Shown one piece after another: positions 26,201 to 35,424 of a stretch of 64,000 bases of DNA. The notes under the pieces were generated by a model, which was not told where the DNA came from, searched no databases, and worked only from the letters and a program-made list of their open reading frames with translations. Source of the stretch: Xestospongia bergquistia (lineage: Eukaryota > Porifera > Demospongiae > Haplosclerida > Petrosiidae). Each line of letters starts with the position of its first letter. The stretch's first letter is position 1. The stretch is from contig OZ014411.1 of the NCBI GenBank assembly GCA_963965975.1, positions 22,906,249 to 22,970,248 on the forward strand, given 5' to 3'. A program made the translations under genes and the position numbers.

Positions 26201-26854
26201 GTTCCATACACCTTTTACCTTCTCACTATACCGTTATTTGAAGGGCCTTTGTCAAAGTACATGTGCTGCTGCCAAAAGTTGTCTGCATATATGAAGCCTT
26301 TCTTTGATGCATATGGAGGTCCATATAAAGACAAGTGTCGTTTTTGGACTGGATTTTTACTGCTAGTTCGTGTTGTCTTAGCACTTGTTGTATCTTTAGA
26401 CGTCGATGCTACTATAAGCTTGGATTTTTTAATATCTCTTTTAATTATTATCACATCAATGTACTTCCTTTTAAGGGGAATATATCGACAATTTCCATTG
26501 GTTTGTCTAGAGTTGTCATTCATTCTTAACCTCATGTTTATGGCATATATAAATGTACAAACCTGTGAAAAGTCCATGTCAAGACAAGTGTTAAGTGTTG
26601 TTTTAGTATCAGTAGCATTTGTTGTATTCAGTGGTATTGTCCTTTTTCATGTCTGGGATCATGTCTTAAAGTCTCATTTACAACGATTACTTGCAAAAGT
26701 CAAAAACATGTTAAAGAAGCCTCCGCCACCTTCCAATTCTGACAATATGGAACTTCCTTCAATTTATCCTGGATCTCCTGCTGTCATATGTAAAACTACT
26801 TCAGTGTCAGTGGTTATGAGACGAGAATCACTACTGGATGATACATCATTGTAG
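23261..26854 (+). CDS. beta-helix ectodomain / multi-pass membrane receptor-like protein
   Basis: An intronless frame of 1197 residues starts from the ATG at 23261, chosen because a signal peptide (MNWYRIYFITSFMLHIYSG) follows directly; an upstream in-frame ATG at 23177 gives a poor leader. Residues of about 30-600 carry many short Asn/Gly-rich turns (NNSGIFGGGIALYDS, NNHATESGGGVFVS), as in right-handed beta-helix or POMP-like repeats, with many N-glycosylation sequons. A Cys-rich juxtamembrane module follows at about 700-790 (GLLCGQCAEGLSLML, QCGECTNDY). Eight or nine hydrophobic helices lie at about 790-1135, and a Pro-rich cytoplasmic tail (KKPPPPSNSD) ends the protein. The plan matches a large family of uncharacterised sponge, cnidarian and protist surface proteins. 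A sensing or adhesion role is inferred. No frameshift or stop interrupts it, so it is probably functional. Confidence 0.88.
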   Translation: MNWYRIYFITSFMLHIYSGYVTASEYYVSSTSNSCPTIDLPCHNLSFYAADYKRYFTDDAIFYFLNGTHTLQHPLRISNVSNLTLQGQGSIEQGFHETVMQSTSVIMCSSYIGGINFFWSRNVVVKSITIANCGYGNHISYRQTNVSLLFVIVYDITLERVSVQNGSGYGLLLINSFDVLIANSSFAYNRPTQICPHCAGGNAILVYFKQFTTKALYKVNIVHSNFTFGLNPEYCTINENNEIFYEPGGGLSIVLNLEQQFNMQFYIDSVVLYHNIGNVGANFHFSVYNGHYSLVVNNTIIIYGETLVFNCSFGGGMSLVHFADNEPEIVIENSNFSHNVAQKFGGGVAMAWFRGSGNIKFRNCIIYNNTGYLGSGLVLYVSNAFEITPTPTFQFTIVSFDSNKKINGQDEFQAAIAFVSIHNVTFEQIEVKNHETTGLIGSNCLFTFDKDSEFVNNSGIFGGGIALYDSSKIILKELTNVSFINNHATESGGGVFVSQVAAANIPIDCFFKVISNYTRAMFYFVNNTAGTSGDVLYGGNIESCLFNKGHFDQFFKYPQQTGLSVVSSDPIQVCFCVSGRQYCSIKNVNINAMPGINVKISLATVGLKDGLTKGVIKLTSSDDSYNVQTNNNRLNATCTNVTFNLRPNHESLNTTKVFVILESSVSEPTADSLAKIINVTMEPCPIGFPLINNICVCRSELKTSFITCDINTQIISRDGEMWVGYRNDSDCLIVYPNCPFDYCNDSTIHFRIISPDPQCLFHRSGLLCGQCAEGLSLMLGSNQCGECTNDYLALIIPFALAGVALVAFLIVLNLTVSVGTINGLIFYANIVKIYEPIFFLNGPVVILSQFISWFNLDLGIDTCFYDGMDSCSKAWLQFIFPGYVWFLLIVIIILTRYSSKVVRLVGRQIIQVLATMILLSYTKLIRNVFQILHYSNIQCNGKNNVTLLMWYIDANVHYLKSGGCHLPLFLFSLVVLILLIVPYTFYLLTIPLFEGPLSKYMCCCQKLSAYMKPFFDAYGGPYKDKCRFWTGFLLLVRVVLALVVSLDVDATISLDFLISLLIIITSMYFLLRGIYRQFPLVCLELSFILNLMFMAYINVQTCEKSMSRQVLSVVLVSVAFVVFSGIVLFHVWDHVLKSHLQRLLAKVKNMLKKPPPPSNSDNMELPSIYPGSPAVICKTTSVSVVMRRESLLDDTSL

Positions 26855-27288
26855 TACTGATCATCTGTTTTATCTAATATAATTATTTTATAAGATATAT
26901 AGTAGTAGCAAAAGTATTACAATATATATTGTTTCCTGTGTTTTAATTTTCCATTTCTATTACCGCAAAGTATAAAAGATACAATAACATTAAAGCAAAC
27001 AGATCACTGTTGTGAGTATGAAATAAAATCTTTATGGTAACTAAATCATTAACGAACATGAGAAAGTCTGTACCTGCAAATGATAGCCATGAGTGGTTTA
27101 TAAACTAATATTATCAACAGAATAACAGCCATATGTAAATGTTGGGTGAGTTGTGACATTATCTTGTCACTATTATAATCCAAGTTGTTGATTAGATTGT
27201 AATGAAAACTAACAGAGAGACTTACATTGTTTTTAGTTTGGTAAATAATGGGCATAGTTGGTTCTTTAATAAAAGATGACATCTTAAC

Positions 27289-27330
<42 letters not shown>

Positions 27331-27704
27331 CTATAGTTGTTGCTAATGATCAGTGTTAGTAAAGGCCAATTAAGTGGCTCTTATACACCACTGTTCTGTC
27401 AATATTTATTATCTAATGTATTGATGAAGCAACTATATAGTTGTATGAATCAGCTTTATCTCTCCACTATAACTTAGGTACCTCCACCCACTCTGGTACC
27501 CCAGATTACTATATATGTAGCTATCTATAACTTAATAATAATTATACAATATTAACAAAACAATATATTTAGAAATTTAACTGTATATAGCTAGTTGTAC
27601 TAGTAGCAAATAGGAGAGTGTGGCATGGAAGTATTAGATATGTCAAAACATTACACAATTCAATATTGTGTATAGTTGTATGAATGTTCATGGATTATCA
27701 TATA
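26855..27704. other. convergent intergenic region
   Basis: It lies between two genes that converge and contains an alternating TA microsatellite at about 27292-27328. No further gene can be supported. Confidence 0.5.
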
Positions 27705-29171
27705 TCAGTAGTGTATGATGCTTAAGTTATCCATCTGACAGTTACCAGTACTGATAAGGTGCTCATTGGGTATTCCACATAGAAGACCAGCAACCCAAGA
27801 ATAGGCACTATCACCTCTTATTTGTACATAAGATTCTGCAAGAAGAAGTAGATCAATAAGCGAATGCAGTACTCCTTCTTTGACTTTGTGAGGTGGTATC
27901 TTTGCCTTATTAATCTTGTCTACATGCAACAAAGAATTATTCAGTGTTCTAAACCTTGCTCCATATGTTATTATAGCCATTTCTTTGACCAACTTTGAAT
28001 CTGTTGCTAAGAATATCAGTCTATTCTGACCTAAAAACTGATCAGCTTTAGAAACAGCACATTTTAATGCAGACTTCCAGTCATCTTTCTTTCTTATCAT
28101 TTTGTAATGAGAATCGTGAATGAGTTTATTTCCAACAAATCCTGTCCTTAAATGTACTGCTGTGTAAGGATAGTCATTTATTCTTAGCGCTACTTTTGCT
28201 CTGGATAGTTCTTTGACTAGTTCACTGTCAAGTTTAAACAAGTATCTGAAAACGATGCCCAAAATGTCATCTAATTCATTATTAGACAAGTTATACAGAC
28301 CAACCATTTTAAGCCCATCTATTAGCCATTGCTGATTATATGTCGTGAAGTTACTTAAAATAGTAAACACTTCTAGATTTGATCTCATAATAACAAGATG
28401 TCTCTTTCCAGATATGTAATTAAGATATTTATGGAGGTTATCCTTTGTCTCTGACAGAAATGGATCAGTACTCCTTGCAAATACATTAAATTGAATTGCA
28501 TCTGGAAATATCATGTTGATTGCTTCATAATTAAGAATTTTTTCTAGGTAATCATCTGCCCAGTTTATCATGTTTGGTTTGAAGTAAGTTCTTTCAGTTG
28601 CTGACTCCCAACTTAGCACTAATCTTCTGTGACTTAACATAGCAAGCAAAAGAGCATATGACATTCCTCTTAATCTGTCAGACAGTCCACCACATAGTGT
28701 ATCAGGTGGACACTGCCATACTAATGTTCTTGTGAGGTTTGGATCAGAAGACATTGCACTATGATTATCAGCATAAGCAGCAAGAACATTAAGGAAGCTT
28801 GTATATTTGTTATGAAACACTCCTTCTCTTCCTGAATAGCAAGTTAGTCTTGAGGCACCCAGTAAACGTCTTTGAAAATCTTTTGGAACACCATTTATAA
28901 ATTTTTGGGAGTTAATTTTACAGATTGCAGGGGACAGTTCGTTCTCTTGAACTAGTATGGGTTCCTTCTCAAATTCTTGCAACTCTCTCTCTGAAAATGG
29001 TCCAGGGTTTTTTCTGTCAAACATCTTCCATTCTATAGACGATACAGCTGGCGATGTATTTACAACACGTGTAACAATAAGTATAACAATAAATATAACA
29101 AGTAATATCAAAGTTATAAATATTTTCTTCTTCGTTTTAAGTCTGCACATGATAGAAACACTAGAAATCAA
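27705..29171 (-). CDS. type II Golgi glycosyltransferase, fucosyltransferase-like
   Basis: A single exon of 488 residues. A short basic N-terminus with KTKKK precedes one long hydrophobic anchor (IFITLILLVIFIVILIVT, about residues 16-34). This is the type II topology of Golgi glycosyltransferases. The lumenal domain contains CGGLSDRLRGMSYALLLAML, typical of the first conserved motif of GT-B fold fucosyltransferases. Later come YTAVHLRTGF (the H-x-R motif that binds GDP-fucose in the O-FucT/FUT superfamily), IFLATDS, and a C-terminal LLLLAESYVQIRGDSAYSWVAG resembling the last superfamily motif. It probably transfers fucose or a related sugar in the secretory pathway; acceptor and subfamily cannot be told. 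The start could also be the Met at position 8. The sequence just upstream is duplicated at 46258. Confidence 0.75.
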   Translation of the reverse strand: MISSVSIMCRLKTKKKIFITLILLVIFIVILIVTRVVNTSPAVSSIEWKMFDRKNPGPFSERELQEFEKEPILVQENELSPAICKINSQKFINGVPKDFQRRLLGASRLTCYSGREGVFHNKYTSFLNVLAAYADNHSAMSSDPNLTRTLVWQCPPDTLCGGLSDRLRGMSYALLLAMLSHRRLVLSWESATERTYFKPNMINWADDYLEKILNYEAINMIFPDAIQFNVFARSTDPFLSETKDNLHKYLNYISGKRHLVIMRSNLEVFTILSNFTTYNQQWLIDGLKMVGLYNLSNNELDDILGIVFRYLFKLDSELVKELSRAKVALRINDYPYTAVHLRTGFVGNKLIHDSHYKMIRKKDDWKSALKCAVSKADQFLGQNRLIFLATDSKLVKEMAIITYGARFRTLNNSLLHVDKINKAKIPPHKVKEGVLHSLIDLLLLAESYVQIRGDSAYSWVAGLLCGIPNEHLISTGNCQMDNLSIIHY

Positions 29172-30004
29172 AGATAAGCTAAAAGGGCGTGACTCTTACA
29201 CTAAATATAATGAACAACACATATCAAGTTTCAAAGATGATGAATTTTATTATATAAAACATTTTTGTCATAGCAACCAACAGCTAATGCTGATAATATA
29301 CAATGGCAACTTTGAATCATATTTTACTTAGTTTCAGCTTAAATTACTTATACTGATATCATTCCTTTGTTCTACACCTATATAGGTTTTAAATATTTAA
29401 CAAGTGAAGGTTATGCATTCAAAGTATGACTACATTAGTAGTTTCATATATGTTCAAATTACCAAATATATCTTTTAGCTTTGATTGCTTTATTATATTT
29501 CATTATATGTGTTAATAAACCTAAAATAAAAATTCTTTAGCCATCATCAAGTACCCCTGAACATTTAAATTAATTAATTTACTGTCATGAGCTAATTACT
29601 ACAATTTATCATGTATAACATGCACAATTATATATACTTCAATTGATACATTAGACATCTAACCATTACTCTTTAATTAGTCTTTTATCTTACAAAGCTA
29701 CTCATATGCATGGCCACAGAGAAGTTATATATAATATTCCCTTTTACAGGTATAATTTTTTGAGAATACTTAGATTTCTGCTACTTCACCGATCACTGCA
29801 ATTGAAACTATCAAGTCAATATCAACATGTTTGTTCTGTATTGTCTATAGGGAACCACAGACTGGAGTCTCATACTTTCTTAACTTGCTGTTACTAACTT
29901 TGTCATTCTAACTAACGAATGGTGATATTTTTCAATGCATTACCAGTAAACTTGTAGTGGATATTAATAGGTCAGAAATGTTTGTCATGATTCATTTCAT
30001 TTAC
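29172..30004. other. 5' flank of the fucosyltransferase-like gene; start of duplicated unit 1
   Basis: From about 29225 to 29440 the sequence closely matches 46258-46480, so the segmental duplication begins inside this gene's 5' flank. The rest is AT-rich with no gene. Confidence 0.6.
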
Positions 30005-30052
30005 CTATTTCTTAGCAGTTGCAATTGTCAATTATTTGTGTATAGAATTTTG

Positions 30053-30311
30053 TTGGGCAAGCTTGAGCAAGTGTGTAATATAGTCTGGTGATTAGACAAT
30101 TGTGTCATTCCTTATGTATAGAAGTGGACAGACATGTGATGGTTTAAATGCTCCTTGTGTATTTATCCAGTTTCTTTGGATTGAATTTGTTGAATTTTCC
30201 CTTCCTCCTTCTCTATCTTATTTGCTGTCTTCTTTGTCTACTGTCTCCCTCTTTTTCCGTTCTTGTTGCAACTGTCTTATCTGCTCCAGCTTTCTTTCTC
30301 ATCTTTTGTCA
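30053..30311. mobile_element. short interspersed element-like insertion, copy 1
   Basis: About 250 bp here match 46010-46262 in the opposite orientation at high identity. This copy is flanked by a near-perfect 46-bp direct repeat (30005-30052 and 30312-30358, beginning TATTTCTTAGCAGTTGCAAT), consistent with a long target duplication or a tandem event. The minus strand is purine-rich and reads briefly as a coiled-coil (KLEQIRQLQQERKKRE). The element class is unknown. Confidence 0.5.
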
Positions 30312-30626
30312 GTATTTCTTAGCAGTTGCAATTGTCAATTATTTGTGTATAGAATTTTATATTTAAATAAATCTATCCAGTTGAGGTTGAATTAAGTATA
30401 TTTTATTTTCCACTTGAACTTCTGAGATAATGTCAGTGATGGACCCTAAGTATCACAAAAGATATAAATAATATAGATTACTTTTCATTTCATTTTCGTT
30501 TTCATTTTACAAATATAATTATATAAGCACTTAACAGCATACACTAATATATATATAGAGAGAGAGAGTGTATGATATATGATGAAATGAAAACGATAAC
30601 ATATATTTTAATGTAGTATACAGAAA

Positions 30627-31660
30627 TTAAATTACTACGTATGAATGATGCAAGTTATATTTTAATACTGTTTTAAATGATGATAATGAGTAGCAGGATT
30701 TAATGTCATTAGGCAGAGAATTACAAAGAGAATAAGTGAAGGGAACAAGTGAATAAAAGGCAGCATAAGATTGAGAGAAGGGGACTGAAACGTTGTTTGG
30801 CTGATAGTACCTTGAGGATCTTGCACGATTGGAGAAGGTTGGAATGAAAGAATACCATGCAAAAAAAGAGAAACCATTCATAAATTTGAAAAGAAGAGTA
30901 ATTTTAGATGCTCTATGACTTCCAAACTAAATACATCTAGGAATTTGAAAGTCTCTCCTTGTTCATCTAGTTTCCTATGCACTTCATCTTAATAGCTCAC
31001 CTTAGACAGAGTTTTCTCTTTCAATACTAGGCTGTAATCGATTACAACATGCATGTATAAGAAAAGTTTAGAAATTGTCAAAAATTTAATGCCATTAACA
31101 GTAAAAGAAGGATAGATGAAGAAGAGACGGAGACAAAGAAACTATGCAGAGAGTCACTATTCAGAGAGTTACAGAGAGAACAAATGAAGGGAACAAATGA
31201 ATATGGAAAACAGCAGAAGACTGAGAGAAGGGAACATTGTTAGGCTGATAGTGCGAGAGGATCTCGTAGGATTGGAAAGGTTGGAGTAAAAAATCCCATG
31301 TAGAAAAAAGAGAAACTATTCTATTGAAGAGAGTAACTTTAGATGCTCTATGAGTTGATAAAAGAATCAGATTAGAAATTAAGTTGAAGATTGCTGTCAT
31401 AGTTTTATATCCCAGTTTTTGGAGCGTATTTTTAAGACAAACTTTGGAATGCACTCAAGGCTTTCAATGTCAGATTTTGTGTTTGAGTCCCAAAGTGTAT
31501 GTGGATTAGGACAAGCACAGAGAATTAAGAGAAATGTACAATTAGATATGTGATGATTGAGAGGAGAATTTGTAGAAGTCATGGAAGATGTAACTGAGAA
31601 TCCTACATGACTTATAGATGGAATATTCGAGTTCAGATGCAATGTGAGAAGAACACAATA
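30627..31660 (-). pseudogene. LINE reverse-transcriptase 3' tails, tandem
   Basis: Two adjacent copies of the same C-terminal stretch of a non-LTR retrotransposon ORF2 lie on the minus strand. 30627-30881 includes RARSSRYYQPNNVSVPFSQS and SLCNSLPNDIKSCYSLSSFK, the usual ending of LINE polymerases. 31161-31642 includes PHTLWDSNTKSDIESLE, then a diverged copy of the same tail. The frames are broken, so only dead 3' ends remain. The plus-strand sequence shows the two tails as a diverged direct repeat. Unit 2 carries the same arrangement at 47228-48265. Confidence 0.65.
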
Positions 31661-32605
31661 ATTATAGTTAAATATGAAAGAGCAGAAAGAGTAAGAAAAA
31701 AGAAAAGTAATAATTGTTAATTCCCTTTTTTTGTTTGCACTACAAGAAATGACCTCTGTGTCTTACAAAATTTTGTTCTATGGCAATTAGCTAACTGGAT
31801 TATGACTTACTAATTATTATATAACGCTTCAAATACTAAATACATTTAGGAATTTGAAAGTCTCTTCTAGTTCATCTAGTTTTGCTATACACTTCATCTT
31901 TAATAGCTCACTCTTAGAAAGTTTCTCTTTCAAATACTGTAATCATGAATTTTCAACTGTTTTTCTCTACTCTCAATGATTATGTCTGTTTGTAAAACAT
32001 GATAAATTAAACTTCATCATTTCTACTTCTACTACACTCTACCTGCTCTCAGTCCTCAAACTTGATCTCTACATTCTAATCTTTCTCATTTTTAATTTCT
32101 TATGGCTCTTCATTTTTGGATCCTCATAAACTAATTGATGACATATAATACATCATGAAAAGAATAACATACAATAAACAGATGTTTACAAACTACAACA
32201 TGTATAACATCTCCCTTTCATATTGTGATAACTTCCTCATTTCTTATTTTTCATAGCACAGTCTGTGGTTATATGTCAAACATACTCAATAACTCTCTAT
32301 TGTATGTTAATTTTGCATCTATTTGCAATTGCAAGCTTACATGTAGTTAAATTTTCCTGTGACATATTAATGTTACAGTATCTACTAATAGATACAGAAC
32401 TCTTTGATACCAAATCTGTGATTTTAGCCTAAATACATAATTTACAGTTCAATACTCCAATGATTGACATTCCTTCTGTTTGTTTTTCTTCAAATTAATA
32501 TGTCAAACATTTTCAACACTGATTGCCACATATAGGGAGATTGAGGAAGTGGTAAGTCATTTTACTGCATGTATTTGGTCTAGATTACACATATTATATT
32601 AAGTA
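31661..32605. other. unit 1 spacer before the death-fold-like exon
   Basis: AT-rich sequence shared with units 2 and 3. It includes a block at about 31838-31930 that is a diverged copy of 30930-31020 (CTAAATACAT.TAGGAATTTG). No gene is visible. Confidence 0.5.
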
Positions 32606-32845
32606 CTAAAGATTTTGCTTCAAGCAGTTTAAGGCATATTGTTTATTACATAATCTTGATTTGATTAAATCCATATCATATAATGAGTTTATAACAATGT
32701 TATGGTACTTATTTAGGATGAGCTTGTCTTCTCTTATTTCATTCACAAAGCCAAGCAAATCATCTGAGATATCTTCTTTTAAAAGAGTTGTATACACAGA
32801 ATGTTTTTGTGAAAAGCTTTCCACTTTCTGGCTTCATAAGGCAGC
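32606..32845 (-). pseudogene. death-fold-like exon, unit 1 copy (frameshifted)
   Basis: The minus strand encodes LLKEDISDDLLGFVNEIRED followed by KLILNKYHNIVINSLYDMDL, a helical pattern reminiscent of CARD/death-fold domains. Relative to the unit 3 copy (57383-57583), two bases are missing ahead of this block. The N-terminal part (CCLMKPESGKLFTKTF) is therefore out of frame. It is called a broken exon. The family suggestion is weak. Confidence 0.35.
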
Positions 32846-33458
32846 AGTCTAGCAAAATTCAAATGCATGCATGTACAGGAACACTAAACAGACAAATTGG
32901 ATAGACAAACTTTCAACTTTAACCAGTGTAACTCAATTAGTATACATATTACACACAGTATAAACAGTATACTCAGCATGGTCCTGTATATATAATATAC
33001 TTGATATACACAATATGTATCATCTATACTGTATATACTGTATATAATATGTGTACTGTTTATACTCTGTATAGTCTGGATACTGTGCATACAATGCACA
33101 TAACTGCTATAGTATGTGTACTGTGTTTGACATAGGATTGGTAATTAACAGTGGAAGTCACGACATCAGCAAAGTAGGAATAAATTCCACAAGGAATGGG
33201 ATTATCTACAAATGCTGATAGCACTGTATGTAAAGTAAAGCATCGCATGGTTCTTGTAAATTGTAAAATAGTCTGAAAATTGCATGTTAAGATATATATG
33301 CCAAATTTTTAGGCTTGATATTTTTATATCAACACAATGTGTGAAATATATTATTACAACAATATTCACTTGTTATTTTGTATACTATGTATAATCAACA
33401 TGCCTTCTGTTCCATAATTAAACTGTATAGTGATTACGTCATATCTTCAGAACTTTAA
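32846..33458. other. unit 1 conserved block with small minus-strand frame
   Basis: It contains a minus-strand frame (33060-33248) starting MRCFTLHTVLSAFV and including NPIPCGIYSYFAD, conserved in all three units. Units 2 and 3 have about 190 bp more here, extending it to MHKAIEYRLVCAK. Coding status is unknown. A TATAC-rich tract lies at about 32980-33070. Confidence 0.4.
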
Positions 33459-33690
33459 AGGGGGGGAGACATGCCAAAATTCATAAATACTTTTTTTGCA
33501 TAAATGAAATCTTTGACATGTCCAATTCACCCTAAAAATATTTCAATAATTTTTAAAAATTGTTATCACTGTTAAAAGCAAGCTTCTTTTCGAAGCGCTT
33601 TCAAGGCTTCTTCTGCAATTGCAACGTTCTTCCTATTAGGGTGGGGCTCCCTTGTGACGTCACAAGGGGAGCGATGCTAGGTGCAAAGTA

Positions 33691-34416
33691 ATGGCTGAAG
33701 ACTTTCAAATCGATCTATCTAGTCAGTATTCCAGCACATTAAGCCTCTCCTACTCTTCTTCTTCCTTCAATATGACAGAAAGCAGTGACCCTGCGTCATG
33801 TGTGGAATCTGACCTCGAGAAAGGCTCTGAGAACATAGTTGTTCCATATCAGTATGAACCAAGGAAAGTGGCTCTGAGTCAGAATCATCATATGACGAGT
33901 CTCAGAATGACGAGAGGTTACTAAATACTGAATGGTTAGTCTCTTGTGTCTGTTAGTCAGCTATAATAATCAATAAGAATTAAGAAGGCTACATGAGCTA
34001 TCTGAGCTAACTTCAAAATATTGTGTTGTGTTATAAACACTATTATATTTACCTGTAAGTGTAAGTGTGGACATTGTATAGTCATGCCTACTGGAGCTTA
34101 GTGCATATATGTTGTTGTGAGATAGATGCTACAGTCCAGAAAATGGAGCAGATTCAAGCACAGATATCCTGTATCACTGAACATGAAGGACTTGGCTACT
34201 ATCTATTATGAAATGTTGCTAACCAAAATTACATTCTTGTTATATCCAGACTATATTGATGACCTTCTTCAAGCAACCATGCAATTCTACATGGATGGAG
34301 GCACTCAATCTTCAACCTCCAATGTTCCTGGGCCTTTAAGCAGTACTTATGATAAACCTGACAAAGCTTCTGCTATCAAGAGCCACAGAAGTCATTTCAG
34401 CCTTCTCCAACATTAG
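33691..34416 (+). pseudogene. plus-strand half gene in the TTAA element (ballast-like plus possible transposase C-terminus)
   Basis: The left arm encodes MAEDFQIDLSSQYSS and an acidic Ser-rich stretch, then (after a one-base shift near 33855) ESGSESESSYDE...NTEW at a GTTAGT donor. Cys-rich CKCGHCIVMPT follows near 34065. Beyond the arm come KMEQIQAQISCITEHEGL and, in another frame, YPDYIDDLLQATMQFYMDGG, a segment with PGPLSSTYDKPDKASA, and a stop at 34416. W-C-x-C-x-x-C-x-x-MPT followed by CITEH is the pattern of the P2X7 ballast domain. The last block resembles C-termini of Kolobok-like transposases by memory of the pattern only. Frames are broken. Confidence 0.45.
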
Positions 34417-34501
34417 TTCAATAATGTTATTATTTATTTTGTTATGGAAATAATAAATATCATTACTCTTGAGTCATTAACTATATATTAATGTCATTGA
34501 G

Positions 34502-35192
34502 TTAGTGATATTTGAACCCAACATAATGAGCAGATGGAAACTTTGTCCGAAATTTGTTGAGAACACAGCTAGGCAATACAACACGTATTTTTCTTCCAAC
34601 CCAACACCAACTAGTAAACTGTTGATAGGAGATAAATCTGTATTGGGTGTATGCAATGGCTTACTGTAAGTGAGTTCAATAAAACCTTGTACGTACTTAT
34701 ATCATGTTGCTTATAACTGAATATCCTGCTTGTAGTACCCAAACATTTAGGCAAACAGGTTCAAATCTTTCATGTTCAGCACTAAGCTCCAGTAGGCATG
34801 ACTATACAATGTCCACACTTACACTTACAGGTAAATATAATAGTGTTTATAACACAACACAATATTTTGAAGTTAGCTCAGATAGCTCATGTAGCCTTCT
34901 TAATTCTTATTGATTATTATAGCTGACTAACAGACACAAGAGACTAACCATTCAGTATTTAGTAACCTCTCGTCATTCTGAGACTCGTCATATGATGATT
35001 CTGACTCAGAGCCACTTTCCTTGGTTCATACTGATATGGAACAACTATGTTCTCAGAGCCTTTCTCGAGGTCAGATTCCACACATGACGCAGGGTCACTG
35101 CTTTCTGTCATATTGAAGGAAGAAGAAGAGTAGGAGAGGCTTAATGTGCTGGAATACTGACTAGATAGATCGATTTGAAAGTCTTCAGCCAT
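34502..35192 (-). pseudogene. P2X7-ballast-domain-like protein gene in the TTAA element
   Basis: The minus strand carries the domain in order. Exon 1 is 35192-34949 (MAEDFQIDLSS..., VVPYQYEP, acidic tail, NTEW). A Cys-rich CKCGHCIVMPT lies near 34790-34820, then ERFEPVCLNVWVLQAGYSV near 34700-34765. The last block near 34502-34610 has QYRFISYQQFTSWCWVGRKI and RVVLPSCVLNKFRTKFP, ending at TAA 34502. These match the zinc-binding cytoplasmic ballast domain of P2X7 receptors, which also occurs alone in many invertebrate and mobile-element proteins. Exon 1 needs a one-base shift near 35030, present in both arms, so the lesion is older than the arm duplication. The CITxH segment is absent from this strand. 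It probably does not yield an intact protein. Confidence 0.6.
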
Positions 35193-35424
35193 TACTTTGC
35201 ACCTAGCATCGCTCCCCTTGTGACGTCACAAGGGAGCCCCACCCTAATAGGAAGAACGTTGCAATTGCAGAAGAAGCCTTGAAAGCGCTTCGAAAAGAAG
35301 CTTGCTTTTAACAGTGATAACAATTTTTAAAAATTATTGAAATATTTTTAGGGTGAATTGGACATGTCAAAGATTTCATTTATGCAAAAAAAGTATTTAT
35401 GAATTTTGGCATGTCTCCCCCCCT

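Larger units (their letters stand above)
33459..35424. mobile_element. TTAA-flanked fold-back DNA transposon with 646-bp inverted arms
   Basis: The element starts AGGGGGGGAGACATGCC, ends with its exact reverse complement, and is flanked on both sides by TTAA. Units 2 (50272-50275) and 3 (58394-58397) show the empty site ACTTTAACAG with a single TTAA, so insertion with a TTAA duplication is directly visible. The arms 33459-34104 and 34779-35424 are each 646 bp and appear identical, so they are recent. A TTAA target with a purine-rich RRG terminus fits Kolobok-type transposons, and TTAA alone also fits piggyBac. The loop holds remnants of a ballast-type protein on both strands and an ending like that of a DDE transposase. 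Confidence 0.88.

Noticed and set aside
26215..26577. 120-codon minus-strand frame opposite the receptor-like gene
   Set aside because: Antisense shadow of transmembrane-coding sequence, without domain features.
28957..29331. 124-codon plus-strand frame over the fucosyltransferase start
   Set aside because: Mostly antisense to the enzyme's N-terminus; composition fits a shadow frame.
30102..30395. 97-codon hydrophobic plus-strand frame (and its twin at 45945-46218)
   Set aside because: It lies in a short repeat present in both orientations; the opposite strand is purine-rich and the frame is not conserved at its end.
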